From Elioraea thermophila (ex Habib et al. 2022) (GTDB taxonomy: Bacteria; Pseudomonadota; Alphaproteobacteria; Acetobacterales; Acetobacteraceae): a stretch of DNA of 64,000 bases. Both the position numbers and the translations under genes were made by a program. Each line of letters opens with the position of its first letter. Position 1 is the first letter of the stretch. The stretch covers positions 1 to 64,000 of the forward strand of contig NZ_QMDI01000003.1 of the NCBI RefSeq assembly GCF_003336755.1, in the 5' to 3' direction. Of the stretch, positions 44,833 to 53,243 are shown piece after piece. A model generated the notes under the pieces. The model was given only the letters and a program-made list of their open reading frames with translations. It did not search any database and was not told the DNA's origin.

Positions 44833-46347
44833 ATGCTCGAGGTCAGTTTCGCCAAGCCCGCCCTGCCGGAGGCCGGGGCACTCGCCCTGCTGGTGGGGGA
44901 GGACGAACCGCCGTCGGGGCTGCGCGCCGCGGCGGACGACGCGACGGGCGGGGCGATCGGGCGCGCGCTCGCCGCCGCCAACTTCAAGGCGAAGAAGAAC
45001 GAGACCGTGACCATCCTCGCACCCGGCGCGGGCCTGTCGCGGGTGGTCGTGGTGGGCTTGGGCAAGCGGGCCGAGGCGGGCGGCCGCGCCACCGAGGAGG
45101 CGGCCGGCACCGCGGCGGCGGCGCTGGCGCAGGAACCCGCCGCCGTGCTCGACCCCGGCCCGGTCGGCCCGGCGCAGGCGGCCGAGGCGGCCCTCGGCGC
45201 CACTCTGCGCGCTTGGCGCTTCGACCGCTACCGCACGAAGGAGAAGCCGGAGGACAAGCCGAAATTCGCGCGCCTGACCGTCGCGCACGACGAGCCCGCG
45301 AAGGCGCGCGCCGCCTGGGGCTCACTCAAGGCCGTCGCCGAGGGCGTGTTCTTCACCCGCGAGGTGGTGACCGAGCCGCCGAACGTGCTCACCCCCGCCG
45401 CCTTCGCCGAGCGTTGCCAGGGCCTCGCCCGGCTCGGGCTCGAGGTCGAGGTGCTGGGCCCGAAGGAGATGAAGAAGCTCGGCTTCGGCGCCTTCCTCGG
45501 CGTCGCCCAGGGCAGCGCGAACGAGCCCCGCCTCGTGGTCCTGCAATGGCACGGGGCGACGGGCGGCGAGGAGAAGGCCGCGAAGGGCAAGGGCAAGGCG
45601 AAGGCCGACGCCTCGAAGCCGCTCGCCTTCATCGGCAAGGGCATCACCTTCGACACGGGTGGCGTCTCCCTCAAGCCCGCCCAGGGCATGGAGGACATGA
45701 AGTGGGACATGGCCGGGGCGGGCGCAGTGGCCGGGCTGATGGCCGCACTCGCCGGGCGCAAGGCGAAGGTCGACGCGGTGGGCCTCTTGGGGCTCGCCGA
45801 GAACATGCCCTCGGGGACTGCCCAACGCCCGGGCGATGTCGTCACCACCGCCTCCGGCCAGACGGTGGAGGTGCTGAACACCGACGCCGAAGGCCGCCTC
45901 GTCCTGGCCGACGTGCTCTGGTACTGCCAGGACCGGTTCGATCCGCGCGTGATGATCGACCTCGCCACGCTGACGGGGGCGATCGTGATCAGCCTCGGCC
46001 ACGAGCACGCGGGGCTCTTTTCGAACGATGAGGAGCTCGCCCAGAAGCTGATCGCGTGCGGCCAGGCGACCGGCGAACTCCTCTGGCGGATGCCGCTCGC
46101 CGAGGCCTACGACAAGATGCTGAAGTCCGACATCGCCGACATGAAGAACATCGGTGGGCGCCCGGGTGGCGCGATCACCGCCGCCCAGTTCCTGCAGCGT
46201 TTCGTCAACGGCAAGGCCTGGGCGCATCTCGACATCGCCGGTACCGCCTGGACGACGAAGGACAAGCCCTGCGTGCCGAAGGGGGCGACCGCCTTCGGCG
46301 TGCGCCTTCTGGATCGGCTGGTTGCCGAGTACTACGAGCGGGGCTGA
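44833..46347 (+). CDS. pepA: Leucyl aminopeptidase (M17)
   Basis: This 504-residue protein has an N-terminal macro-like domain and an M17 catalytic domain with two-metal ligands in KGITFDTGGVSLKP and NTDAEGRLVLADVLWY (catalytic Arg) and the GGRPGGAITAAQFL loop. It removes N-terminal residues from peptides. Odd feature: a Lys/Ala-rich insert (EEKAAKGKGKAKADAS, about 248-264) just before the first catalytic strand, which most PepA proteins lack. It diverges from cysQ across 87 bases and is followed 31 bases later by a paralogue. Confidence 0.95.
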   Translation: MLEVSFAKPALPEAGALALLVGEDEPPSGLRAAADDATGGAIGRALAAANFKAKKNETVTILAPGAGLSRVVVVGLGKRAEAGGRATEEAAGTAAAALAQEPAAVLDPGPVGPAQAAEAALGATLRAWRFDRYRTKEKPEDKPKFARLTVAHDEPAKARAAWGSLKAVAEGVFFTREVVTEPPNVLTPAAFAERCQGLARLGLEVEVLGPKEMKKLGFGAFLGVAQGSANEPRLVVLQWHGATGGEEKAAKGKGKAKADASKPLAFIGKGITFDTGGVSLKPAQGMEDMKWDMAGAGAVAGLMAALAGRKAKVDAVGLLGLAENMPSGTAQRPGDVVTTASGQTVEVLNTDAEGRLVLADVLWYCQDRFDPRVMIDLATLTGAIVISLGHEHAGLFSNDEELAQKLIACGQATGELLWRMPLAEAYDKMLKSDIADMKNIGGRPGGAITAAQFLQRFVNGKAWAHLDIAGTAWTTKDKPCVPKGATAFGVRLLDRLVAEYYERG

Positions 46348-46378
46348 GGGCAGCGCGGGCGAGGGTTGGGCCGGGCCG

Positions 46379-47806
46379 ATGCTCTCGGTCCGTTTCCGCA
46401 AGCGCGATCGGCACCCCAAGGGAGCACTCGCCCGCCTTCTCACGGCCGAGGAGGCGGCGGCCGACCCGTTCGCCCGGCTCATCGGCTTCGCCGGCAGGGC
46501 GGACGAGGTGGCGGCGGGGCGAGATGCGACCGGACGTCTGGTCGTGCTCGCAGGGCTCGGCGCGCGAGCGGACGCGGCCTCCGTGCGCGCCGCAGCCGGG
46601 CGGGCTGCCGGGGCGGCGTTGGGCGAGAAACGGCTTGTCCTCGACGCGCGCGGCTTCGCGCCGGAACTCGCCGCCGAAGCGGCGGTCGGCGCCAGCCTGC
46701 GCGGCTGGCGGTTCGACCGGCTGAAGACCCGCCCCGACCCGGATACGGTTCCGCCGCGGCTGAAGCACCTCGAGGTCGTGACGGCGGCGAAACGCGACGC
46801 CGGCGCGGTGTGGGAGACGCTCTCGGCCGGCGTGGCCGGCACTCTCCTCGCGCGCGATCTCGTCTCCGAACCGGCAAACCGCCTCACGCCCACCGTGTTC
46901 GCCGCCCGCCTCAGGGGGCTTGCCGAGGAGGGGCTGGAGGTCGAGATCCGCGACCGTGACTGGCTTGCGCGTCGCGGCTTCGGCGCGATGCTCGGCGTCG
47001 CGCGGGGCTCCGCCAACCCGCCCTGTCTCGCCGTGCTGCGCTGGAAGGGCACGATCGACCGCGCCCCCATCGCCTTCGTCGGCAAGGGCGTGACCTTCGA
47101 CACCGGGGGCGTCGATCTCAAGCCGGCCGAGCGGATGTGGGAGATGCGGGCCGACATGGCCGGTGCCGCCGCCTGCGCGGGGGCGATGCTCGCCCTCGCG
47201 CGCCGCCGTTCGCCCTGCCCCGCCGTCGCCGTGCTCGGTCTGGTCGAGAACATGATCGGGTCGGAGGCGCAACGACCATCGGACGTGGTGCGCGCGGTAA
47301 ACGGCACCACGATCGAGGTGATCGACACCGACGCGGAAGGCCGGCTCGTGCTGGCCGACTGTCTCGCCTGGACGCGCCTCGCCTACGCACCGGCGGCGAT
47401 CATCGACCTCGCCACGCTGACCGGCTCGATCGTGGTGGCACTCGGCAACCATCGCGCCGGCATGTTCGCTTCCGACGCCGCGCTCGCCGCCCACCTCGCC
47501 GCGGCGGCGGAGGCGGTCGACGAACCCGTCTGGCCGATGCCGCTCGATGAGGCTTACGCCGAGGCGCTGAAGAGCGAGATTGCGGATGTGAAGAACTGTG
47601 TCGCCGAGCGGTTCCAGCCCGATGCCTGTCACGCCGCGATCTTCCTCAAGCGTTTCGCCGCCGACACGCCCTGGGTGCATCTCGACATCGCCGGGGTCGA
47701 TCTGCGGGCGGAGGACGGCGACCTCGGTCCGGCGGGAGCGACGGGGTTCGGCGTGCGGCTGCTCGATCGGCTGGTTGCGCTGCGCTTCGAGGACGCGGAC
47801 GCGTGA
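46379..47806 (+). CDS. Second M17 leucyl-aminopeptidase-family protein
   Basis: This 475-residue paralogue of the preceding gene retains KGVTFDTGGVDLKP and DTDAEGRLVLADCLAW, so the two-metal site appears complete. The first residue of NTDAEGR is Asp, and the Gly-rich loop GGRPGGAITAA of PepA is replaced by VAERFQPDACHAA. It therefore resembles the PepB-like or divergent M17 group and may differ in specificity or oligomer contacts. It has no strong RBS and probably depends on read-through from pepA. Confidence 0.92.
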   Translation: MLSVRFRKRDRHPKGALARLLTAEEAAADPFARLIGFAGRADEVAAGRDATGRLVVLAGLGARADAASVRAAAGRAAGAALGEKRLVLDARGFAPELAAEAAVGASLRGWRFDRLKTRPDPDTVPPRLKHLEVVTAAKRDAGAVWETLSAGVAGTLLARDLVSEPANRLTPTVFAARLRGLAEEGLEVEIRDRDWLARRGFGAMLGVARGSANPPCLAVLRWKGTIDRAPIAFVGKGVTFDTGGVDLKPAERMWEMRADMAGAAACAGAMLALARRRSPCPAVAVLGLVENMIGSEAQRPSDVVRAVNGTTIEVIDTDAEGRLVLADCLAWTRLAYAPAAIIDLATLTGSIVVALGNHRAGMFASDAALAAHLAAAAEAVDEPVWPMPLDEAYAEALKSEIADVKNCVAERFQPDACHAAIFLKRFAADTPWVHLDIAGVDLRAEDGDLGPAGATGFGVRLLDRLVALRFEDADA

Positions 47807-47816
47807 GGCGGCGCGG

Positions 47817-48263
47817 ATGGCCGAGATCGGCTTCTATCACCTCACCCGCACCGCGCTCGAGGTCGCGCTGCCGAGACTGCTTGGTCGCGTGCTCGCCTCC
47901 GGCGGGCGAGCGGTGGTGAAGGCGGCGACGGCGGAGCGGATCGCGGCGCTGGACACGGCGCTTTGGCTGTCGCCCGACCCTGACTGGCTGCCGCACGGCT
48001 CCGCCGCCACCGGAGAGGCCGATTTGCAGCCGATCTGGCTCACCACCGCGGATGAGGCGCCGAACGGCGCGCGCCACCTGTTCCTGGTCGAGGGAGCGGA
48101 GAGCGCGATCCTCGATCGGTTCGATCGCGTCTTCGACCTGTTCGACGGCAACGACGAGGCGGCGGTGGCGGCGGCGCGGGAGCGCTGGCGCCGTGCCAAG
48201 GCCGCAGGACACACCCTGACCTACTGGCGACAGACCGCGACGGGGTGGGAGAAGGCAGGCTAG
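47817..48263 (+). CDS. holC: DNA polymerase III chi subunit
   Basis: This 148-residue protein begins IGFYHLTRTALEVALPRLLGRVL. It has the DALWLSPDPDWLPHG-type and HLFLVEGAE, RFDRVFDLFDGNDEAAV segments of HolC, which links the clamp loader to SSB. The pepA-holC order is common in proteobacteria. Its stop TAG sits in a CTAG palindrome shared with the stop of the converging DUF3891 gene. Confidence 0.92.
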   Translation: MAEIGFYHLTRTALEVALPRLLGRVLASGGRAVVKAATAERIAALDTALWLSPDPDWLPHGSAATGEADLQPIWLTTADEAPNGARHLFLVEGAESAILDRFDRVFDLFDGNDEAAVAAARERWRRAKAAGHTLTYWRQTATGWEKAG

Positions 48264-49030
48264 CGCGGCGTGACCAGCACGCGGTGGTCGAACTCCTCGG
48301 CCTCGCGCAGAGTAGCGCGCATCGCCGCCTCGTCGGCGAAAGTGATGGCAGCAAGACGGCGGGCTCGGCAGGCGACCTCGAAGCACCGCTCGCGGAACGG
48401 CCAGGGATCGATCTCCAGCCGGTTCGGAGCGGTTTGGAAACGGAGATCGAGGCGCGCATCGGCCGCGGCAAGGCGCGCCGGCGGTGCGCGCTTCTCGCCC
48501 TCGCCGAAGGCGCCGCAGGCGACGAGGGCGAGGAGGTCGAACAGGAACAACAGCCGCGCGCGTTCGCGGAGCGTGGCATCGTCGTGCGCAATCCTTGGCC
48601 GCAGCCGCGCCTCGAGGGCGTCCTGTTCGGCGCGGAAGCGCGCGATGGCCGCGCGGTCCTCGGCACTGCGCGCCTCGTCCGGCGTCAGGGCGTACACCGC
48701 GCGCCCGTGACGGGAGATCAGCAGCGCCACCTCCGCACCGTAGCAGGCCTCCGCCGTCGCCACGCCGTCGGACCACAGAGCGGTGTGCAACGGCCGCGGC
48801 AGGGTGAGGAAGTCGTGCGGCCGGCCCGTGGCGGGGTCGCGCACCGGCGCCCGCTCCAGCGCGTGCCAGCCGATGTCGTGCTGTTCGACGGCGAGGATCA
48901 GCGTCTCGTCGAGACGCTCGACCCCCGCCACCGCGCCACCCCAGGCGCGCGCGAATTGGGCCGAGACCCAGGCATGCGCGGGCTGGGTGATGGCGATGCC
49001 GCCGCCGTCGTCGGTCGGGCGGAGGATCAC
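48260..49030 (-). CDS. DUF3891 family protein
   Basis: This 256-residue soluble protein begins ILRPTDDGGGIAITQPAHAWVSAQFARAW, with HDIGWHALE (His and Asp at about 51-53) and LLISRHGRAVYAL segments typical of DUF3891. The pattern of conserved His/Asp suggests an HD-like hydrolase, but the function is unknown. It converges with holC, sharing four bases, and follows the TTT binding protein gene on the same strand 4 bases downstream of it. Confidence 0.82.
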   Translation of the reverse strand: MILRPTDDGGGIAITQPAHAWVSAQFARAWGGAVAGVERLDETLILAVEQHDIGWHALERAPVRDPATGRPHDFLTLPRPLHTALWSDGVATAEACYGAEVALLISRHGRAVYALTPDEARSAEDRAAIARFRAEQDALEARLRPRIAHDDATLRERARLLFLFDLLALVACGAFGEGEKRAPPARLAAADARLDLRFQTAPNRLEIDPWPFRERCFEVACRARRLAAITFADEAAMRATLREAEEFDHRVLVTPR

Positions 49031-49034
49031 GCCC

Positions 49035-49988
49035 TCACTCCATGCGGATGCCGGTGAGTTCGGCGAGTGCGGTCCAGCGCGCGACCTCCTCGCGCTGGAA
49101 GCGGGCGAACTCGGCGGGGCTGAGCGGAGCGGCGACGAAGCCCATGCCGGCGAGTCGCTCCTGCATCGCGGGTTCGCCCACGATCGCCACCGCTGCCTCG
49201 CCGAGTCTGCTCACGATCGGCTCCGGCGTGCCGGCCGGCGCCCACAGCCCGAACCAGGCATCGACCGCGAGCCCCTGCGCGCCCACCTCGTCGAAGGTCG
49301 GCACGTCGGGCAGCTCTGGGTGGCGCGCGGGCGAGCCGATGGCAAGCGCGCGCACCCGGCCCTCGCGCAAGAGCGGCATCATCGTCGGCAGGGTGGAGAC
49401 GTAGTAGTCGACGATGCCGGCGACCGTGTCCTGGGTGGCGGGGGCGGCGCCGCGATAGGGCACGTGCGTCGCTTCGAAGCCGAAACGGCGTGCGATCCCC
49501 TCGCCGATGACGTGGCTCGCACTGCCCACCGAGGAGGAGGCATAGGTGACACGCCCCTTCGCCTTCAGCTCGGCGATCGTTCTCGCCCCCGAGGCCGGCA
49601 CGATGATCGCATGCGGCACGGAGGCGAGGCGCGCGATGGGGGCGAAACTGTCGAGCACGTGGTAGGGCAGCACCCGCATCATCGCCTGGTTCGAGGCGTG
49701 GGTCTGATTGTTGCCGAGGGTGAGCGTGTAGCCGTCGGCCGGCGCCTGGGCCGCGGCGACGGTGCCGACGATGCCACCACCGCCGGCGCGGTTTTCCACC
49801 ACCACCGCCGCCCCATTGAAACGCGCGGCGAGGCGTTCGGCGAAGGCGCGCGCGAGGAGGTCGGTCGACCCGCCCGGTGGATACGCGACGATGATGCGGA
49901 TCGGGCGCGTCGGATAGGCGGGGGCTTGGGCCCGTGCGGCGAAGGGTGCGAGGGCTGCGGCGGCGAGCAGGGCGCGGCGTCGTGTCAT
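49035..49988 (-). CDS. TctC-type (Bug family) tripartite tricarboxylate transporter binding protein
   Basis: This 317-residue exported protein starts MTRRRALLAAAALAPFAARA, a signal with a twin-Arg-like TRRRALL that may use Tat. The Bug-family body follows: RPIRIIVAYPPGGSTDLLAR, VVVENRAGGGGIVGTVAAA, DGYTLTLGNN and VPYRGAAPA. These proteins bind carboxylates. No tctA or tctB permease is adjacent, so it is an orphan binding protein, which is common in this family. It diverges from a tartrate-dehydrogenase gene across 171 bases, which hints at a C4-dicarboxylate or tartrate ligand. RBS GGGAGAA supports ATG 49988. Confidence 0.9.
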   Translation of the reverse strand: MTRRRALLAAAALAPFAARAQAPAYPTRPIRIIVAYPPGGSTDLLARAFAERLAARFNGAAVVVENRAGGGGIVGTVAAAQAPADGYTLTLGNNQTHASNQAMMRVLPYHVLDSFAPIARLASVPHAIIVPASGARTIAELKAKGRVTYASSSVGSASHVIGEGIARRFGFEATHVPYRGAAPATQDTVAGIVDYYVSTLPTMMPLLREGRVRALAIGSPARHPELPDVPTFDEVGAQGLAVDAWFGLWAPAGTPEPIVSRLGEAAVAIVGEPAMQERLAGMGFVAAPLSPAEFARFQREEVARWTALAELTGIRME

Positions 49989-50159
49989 CGTCGTTTCTCC
50001 CAAGCTCGCTTGTCCGACGGCACGCCGGTCCGGTCAAGGACACCGGCCCATCCGCTGCAAGAACAAAACGAACATGGCCGTCCCGCGCGACCGCGGCGTT
50101 GACGTGCGGAGCCGCCTTGTCGAGCCTGCCTGCCGATCGAGAAAGGGAGCAGCGGCCGA

Positions 50160-51230
50160 ATGAGCGAGCGGCGATACCGCATCGCGGTGATCCCAGGCGA
50201 CGGCATCGGGCGCGAGGTCGTGCCCGAGGGGTTGCGCGTGCTGGAGGCTGCCGGGCGCCGCTTCGGCTTTTCCCTCGCCTGCACCGAATACGACTGGTCC
50301 TGCGACCGCTACCTGAAGACCGGCGCGATGATGCCAGCGGACGGTCTCGATCGCCTGCGTGAAGCGGATGCGATCTTCCTCGGCGCGGTCGGATGGCCGG
50401 GGGTGCCGGACCATGTGTCGCTCTGGGGTCTCCTGATCCCGATCCGCCGCGGCTTCGACCAGTACGTCAACCTGCGGCCCGTTCGGCTTCTCCCCGGCAT
50501 GAAAAGCCCGCTTGCCGGGCGCGGGCCCGAAGACATCGACTTCGTCGTGGTGCGCGAGAACACGGAGGGCGAGTATTCCTCGCAGGGCGGCCGGATGTTC
50601 GCCGGCACCGAGCGGGAATTCGTCCTCCAGGAGAGCGTGTTCACCCGCATCGGGGTCGATCGCATCCTGCGCTACGCCTTCGACCTCGCCCGCTCGCGGC
50701 CGAAGAAGCACCTCACCAGCGCGACGAAGTCGAACGGCATCACCTTCACCATGCCGTATTGGGACGAACGCTTCGCCGCCATCGGCAGGGACTATCCCGA
50801 CGTGCGGCAGGACCAGTTCCACATCGACATCCTGTGTGCGCACTTCGTCCAGCACCCGGACTGGTTCGACGTCGTGGTCGGGTCGAACCTGTTCGGCGAT
50901 ATCCTGTCCGACCTCGGTCCGGCGGTGGCGGGCTCGATCGGGGTGGCGCCTTCGGCGAACATCGACCCCGAGCGTCGGTTTCCTTCGATGTTCGAACCCG
51001 TGCACGGTTCCGCACCCGACATCGCCGGCAAGGGTGTGGCCAACCCGATCGCGCAGATCTGGTCAGGGGGGATGATGCTCGACCATCTCGGCGAGGCCGA
51101 AGCGGCCGCCGCCATCCTGCGTGCCATCGAGCGGGTGCTGGCCGACGGCCCGCGCACGCGCGACCTCGGCGGCCAGGCCGGGACGCGCGAAGTCGGCGAG
51201 GCGATCGCCGCCGCGGTTCGTTCCGGCTGA
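50160..51230 (+). CDS. Tartrate dehydrogenase/decarboxylase family (isocitrate/isopropylmalate dehydrogenase fold)
   Basis: This 356-residue protein begins YRIAVIPGDGIGREVVPEGL. It has VVRENTEGEYSSQGGRMF, the metal-binding SNLFGDILSDLGPAVAGSIGVAPSANI region and FEPVHGSAPDIAGKGVANPIA. The FLGAVGWPGVPDHVSLWGLL stretch is typical of tartrate dehydrogenases (TtuC/YeaU), which use NAD and Mn2+ on tartrate or D-malate, rather than LeuB. Stand-alone gene divergent from the binding protein. Confidence 0.9.
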   Translation: MSERRYRIAVIPGDGIGREVVPEGLRVLEAAGRRFGFSLACTEYDWSCDRYLKTGAMMPADGLDRLREADAIFLGAVGWPGVPDHVSLWGLLIPIRRGFDQYVNLRPVRLLPGMKSPLAGRGPEDIDFVVVRENTEGEYSSQGGRMFAGTEREFVLQESVFTRIGVDRILRYAFDLARSRPKKHLTSATKSNGITFTMPYWDERFAAIGRDYPDVRQDQFHIDILCAHFVQHPDWFDVVVGSNLFGDILSDLGPAVAGSIGVAPSANIDPERRFPSMFEPVHGSAPDIAGKGVANPIAQIWSGGMMLDHLGEAEAAAAILRAIERVLADGPRTRDLGGQAGTREVGEAIAAAVRSG

Positions 51231-51395
51231 GGGCCGATGGTTGAACGGCCCGGTTGGGCAGCCTACACTGCGCCTGTCAGTTGCGAGCGATTCTCAGTTG
51301 GCTCGCGTCACGGAGGTCTCACAGCGTCCACCGCGGCGAAACGCCGACGGGGCGGCGGGACGGACGGGCCGGCCAGAGACGGGGGCGAACGGCGC

Positions 51396-51635
51396 ATGGG
51401 TCGTGACTTCAGCTACATCGCACGGCGGTGCGAGCGCGCGGTGGTCTCCGCCTATCGGGAGTTGCGCGCCCACGGCACGGCTGATCCGGAAGCTTTTCGC
51501 GCCTGCACCATCCTCTACCGGATCCACCACCCCGAGGCGTCGATGAACGAAGCCCGACGGCTGGTGGCGGAATGGATCGACCATCACGTGGTGCGCGAGA
51601 GCACGGCGCCGACGCGCGGCTGTGCCTGCGATTGA
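51396..51635 (+). CDS. Small hypothetical protein
   Basis: This 79-residue protein is not recognised. It is helical and rich in His and Arg (YIARRCERAVVSAYRELRAHG, ILYRIHHPEASMNEARRLVAEWIDHH) with a CAC end. The regular amphipathic pattern and typical codon use suggest a real gene. Start is ATG 51396, preceded by a GGGGGCGAACGG stretch. The frame is open back to 51237, but that part looks like a shadow. It lies between the dehydrogenase and a glycerophosphodiesterase. Confidence 0.6.
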   Translation: MGRDFSYIARRCERAVVSAYRELRAHGTADPEAFRACTILYRIHHPEASMNEARRLVAEWIDHHVVRESTAPTRGCACD

Positions 51636-51683
51636 GCGGCTGAGCTGAACGGATCGTTCGGCGGCGCGCCGACAGCGCTGGTG

Positions 51684-52604
51684 ATGCGCGGCTTCGATCT
51701 GCAGGGCCATCGCGGCGCGCGGGGCCTGGCCCCGGAGAACACGCTTGCCGGCTTCGCCCGGGCGCTGGCCATCGGCGTCACCACGCTGGAGATGGACATC
51801 GCGGTGACGGCGGACGGCGTGGTGGTCGTCAGCCACGACCCGGTGCTGAACCCGGACCTGACGCGGGGGCCGGACGGGGCTTGGCTGGAGGCGCCGGGGC
51901 CAGCGATCCGCAGCCTCACCCTGGCGGAGCTCCGGCGCTACGATGTCGGCCGCCTGAAGCCCGGCAGCCGCACCGCGGCGCTCTTTCCGCAACAGGTTCC
52001 GCTCGATGGCGAACGCATCCCCACCCTGGCCGAGGTGATCGCGCTCACCCGTGCCGTGGGGGCGGATGGCGTCCGGTTCAATATCGAGACGAAGCTCTTT
52101 CCCGACCGTCCCGACCTTACCGTCGCGGCGGAGGAGATGGCCGAGCGCCTAGTGGCGGTGCTGATCGCGGAAGGCGTGGCGGAACGGGCCATGGTGCAGT
52201 CCTTCGACTGGCGCAGCCTGCTCTGGGTGCAGCGCCACCACCCGACGATCACGACCTCCTTCCTCACCTCCGCCCGCACGCTCGCGCCACGGGGAGCGGA
52301 CCCGTCGCCCTGGCTGGCGGGCATCGACCCGCGCGCGCTTGGCGGCTCGACCCCGCGTTCTGTTCAGGCCGCCGGCGGACGGGTGTGGTCACCCGACCAT
52401 CGCGACCTGACGGCTGCCCAGGTGGACGAAGCACGCAGCCTCGGCCTCGCGGTCATTCCCTGGACGGTGAACGAACCTGCCGACATGGAGCGCCTGATCG
52501 CCTGGGGTGTCGACGGTCTGATCACCGACTATCCGGACCGCGCCCGTGCCGTGCTGGCACGGCGCGGCCTGCCGCTGCCGCAACCCCTGCCGTCAGCCAG
52601 GTGA
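51684..52604 (+). CDS. Glycerophosphodiester phosphodiesterase
   Basis: This 306-residue TIM-barrel protein has the GDPD signature LQGHRGARGLAPENTLAGF (catalytic His), TTLEMDIAVTADGVVVVSHDP (metal-binding Glu and Asp, second His) and FNIETKLFP. Near the C-terminus WTVNEPADMERLIAWGVDGLITDYP is conserved. It cleaves deacylated phospholipids to glycerol-3-phosphate. No signal peptide is seen, so it is cytoplasmic. GTG at 51681, one codon upstream, is an equally possible start. Its 3' end overlaps the converging 216-residue gene by 12 bases. Confidence 0.92.
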   Translation: MRGFDLQGHRGARGLAPENTLAGFARALAIGVTTLEMDIAVTADGVVVVSHDPVLNPDLTRGPDGAWLEAPGPAIRSLTLAELRRYDVGRLKPGSRTAALFPQQVPLDGERIPTLAEVIALTRAVGADGVRFNIETKLFPDRPDLTVAAEEMAERLVAVLIAEGVAERAMVQSFDWRSLLWVQRHHPTITTSFLTSARTLAPRGADPSPWLAGIDPRALGGSTPRSVQAAGGRVWSPDHRDLTAAQVDEARSLGLAVIPWTVNEPADMERLIAWGVDGLITDYPDRARAVLARRGLPLPQPLPSAR

Positions 52605-53243
52605 GCGATCCTGTGGCAGGTCGTAGAAATTCGCCGTCGTCGAGAGCCGACTGAGCAGCGCCTGCATGGCGGGAGACTCGTAGCCCTTGTCGGCAGTCAG
52701 TGCCGTCATCGGGCAGAAGAATTCATGGGCATGCGGCACCTGCCCCTGAGCGAAGGGGCGGTAGTGCTTCTCGCGCAGGCCGTAGAGGACGCGGATGTCG
52801 CGCACGGGCAGGGTGAGCGGCCCCGTCGGCTCCGACGCCACCACCCCCGTCAGTCGCCAGCGCGGGGTCGGGTCTCCTTCCGTCGCCGGGGCGAGGAGCC
52901 ACGGCAAGGGGCAGACCGCCAGCAGCGAATGCGTGGAAGGCGCGAAGCGCGCCCGTTTGTCGAGCAGGTTCTGGAAAGAGGAACAGGCCTCGATCGCCAC
53001 CACATCACACCACGGCTCGGCGGGGGTACCGCCGAACTGCAGCCACATCCCGTCAGGCAGGGTCTTCAGCCGATCGGTGCCCGGGATCTTCAGGAACGGT
53101 GAGACGGCATTCGCGGCATCGGCCGGGCGGCCCCGAAGGACGCGTGGGGTGCCGGACAGGCGCGTCCAAAGCCCGGGGGGATGCTGGGGCCATTTGCGCA
53201 ACTGGTGGCGGACCAGCGCATCCAGGCTCGCGTACCGTTCCAT
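52593..53243 (-). CDS. Unrecognised 216-residue protein downstream of a structured intergenic region
   Basis: No family recognised. The ATG at 53243 has a perfect Shine-Dalgarno (AGGAGG, 7 bases away), so expression is likely. The protein has a basic N-terminus (VRHQLRKW) and WLQFGG followed by CDVVAIEACSSFQNLLDKR (about 79-97), where Asp80, Glu85, Gln91 and Asp95-Lys96-Arg97 stand out. LLAVCPLPWLLAP and a C-terminal Tyr/His-rich region follow. The Asp-Glu-Lys spacing is loosely like a PD-(D/E)xK nuclease core but I cannot confirm it. No signal or membrane segment is seen. Cys, Trp and Gln content and lower GC upstream suggest an accessory gene placed between glpQ-like and gltA. Confidence 0.6.
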   Translation of the reverse strand: MERYASLDALVRHQLRKWPQHPPGLWTRLSGTPRVLRGRPADAANAVSPFLKIPGTDRLKTLPDGMWLQFGGTPAEPWCDVVAIEACSSFQNLLDKRARFAPSTHSLLAVCPLPWLLAPATEGDPTPRWRLTGVVASEPTGPLTLPVRDIRVLYGLREKHYRPFAQGQVPHAHEFFCPMTALTADKGYESPAMQALLSRLSTTANFYDLPQDRSPG

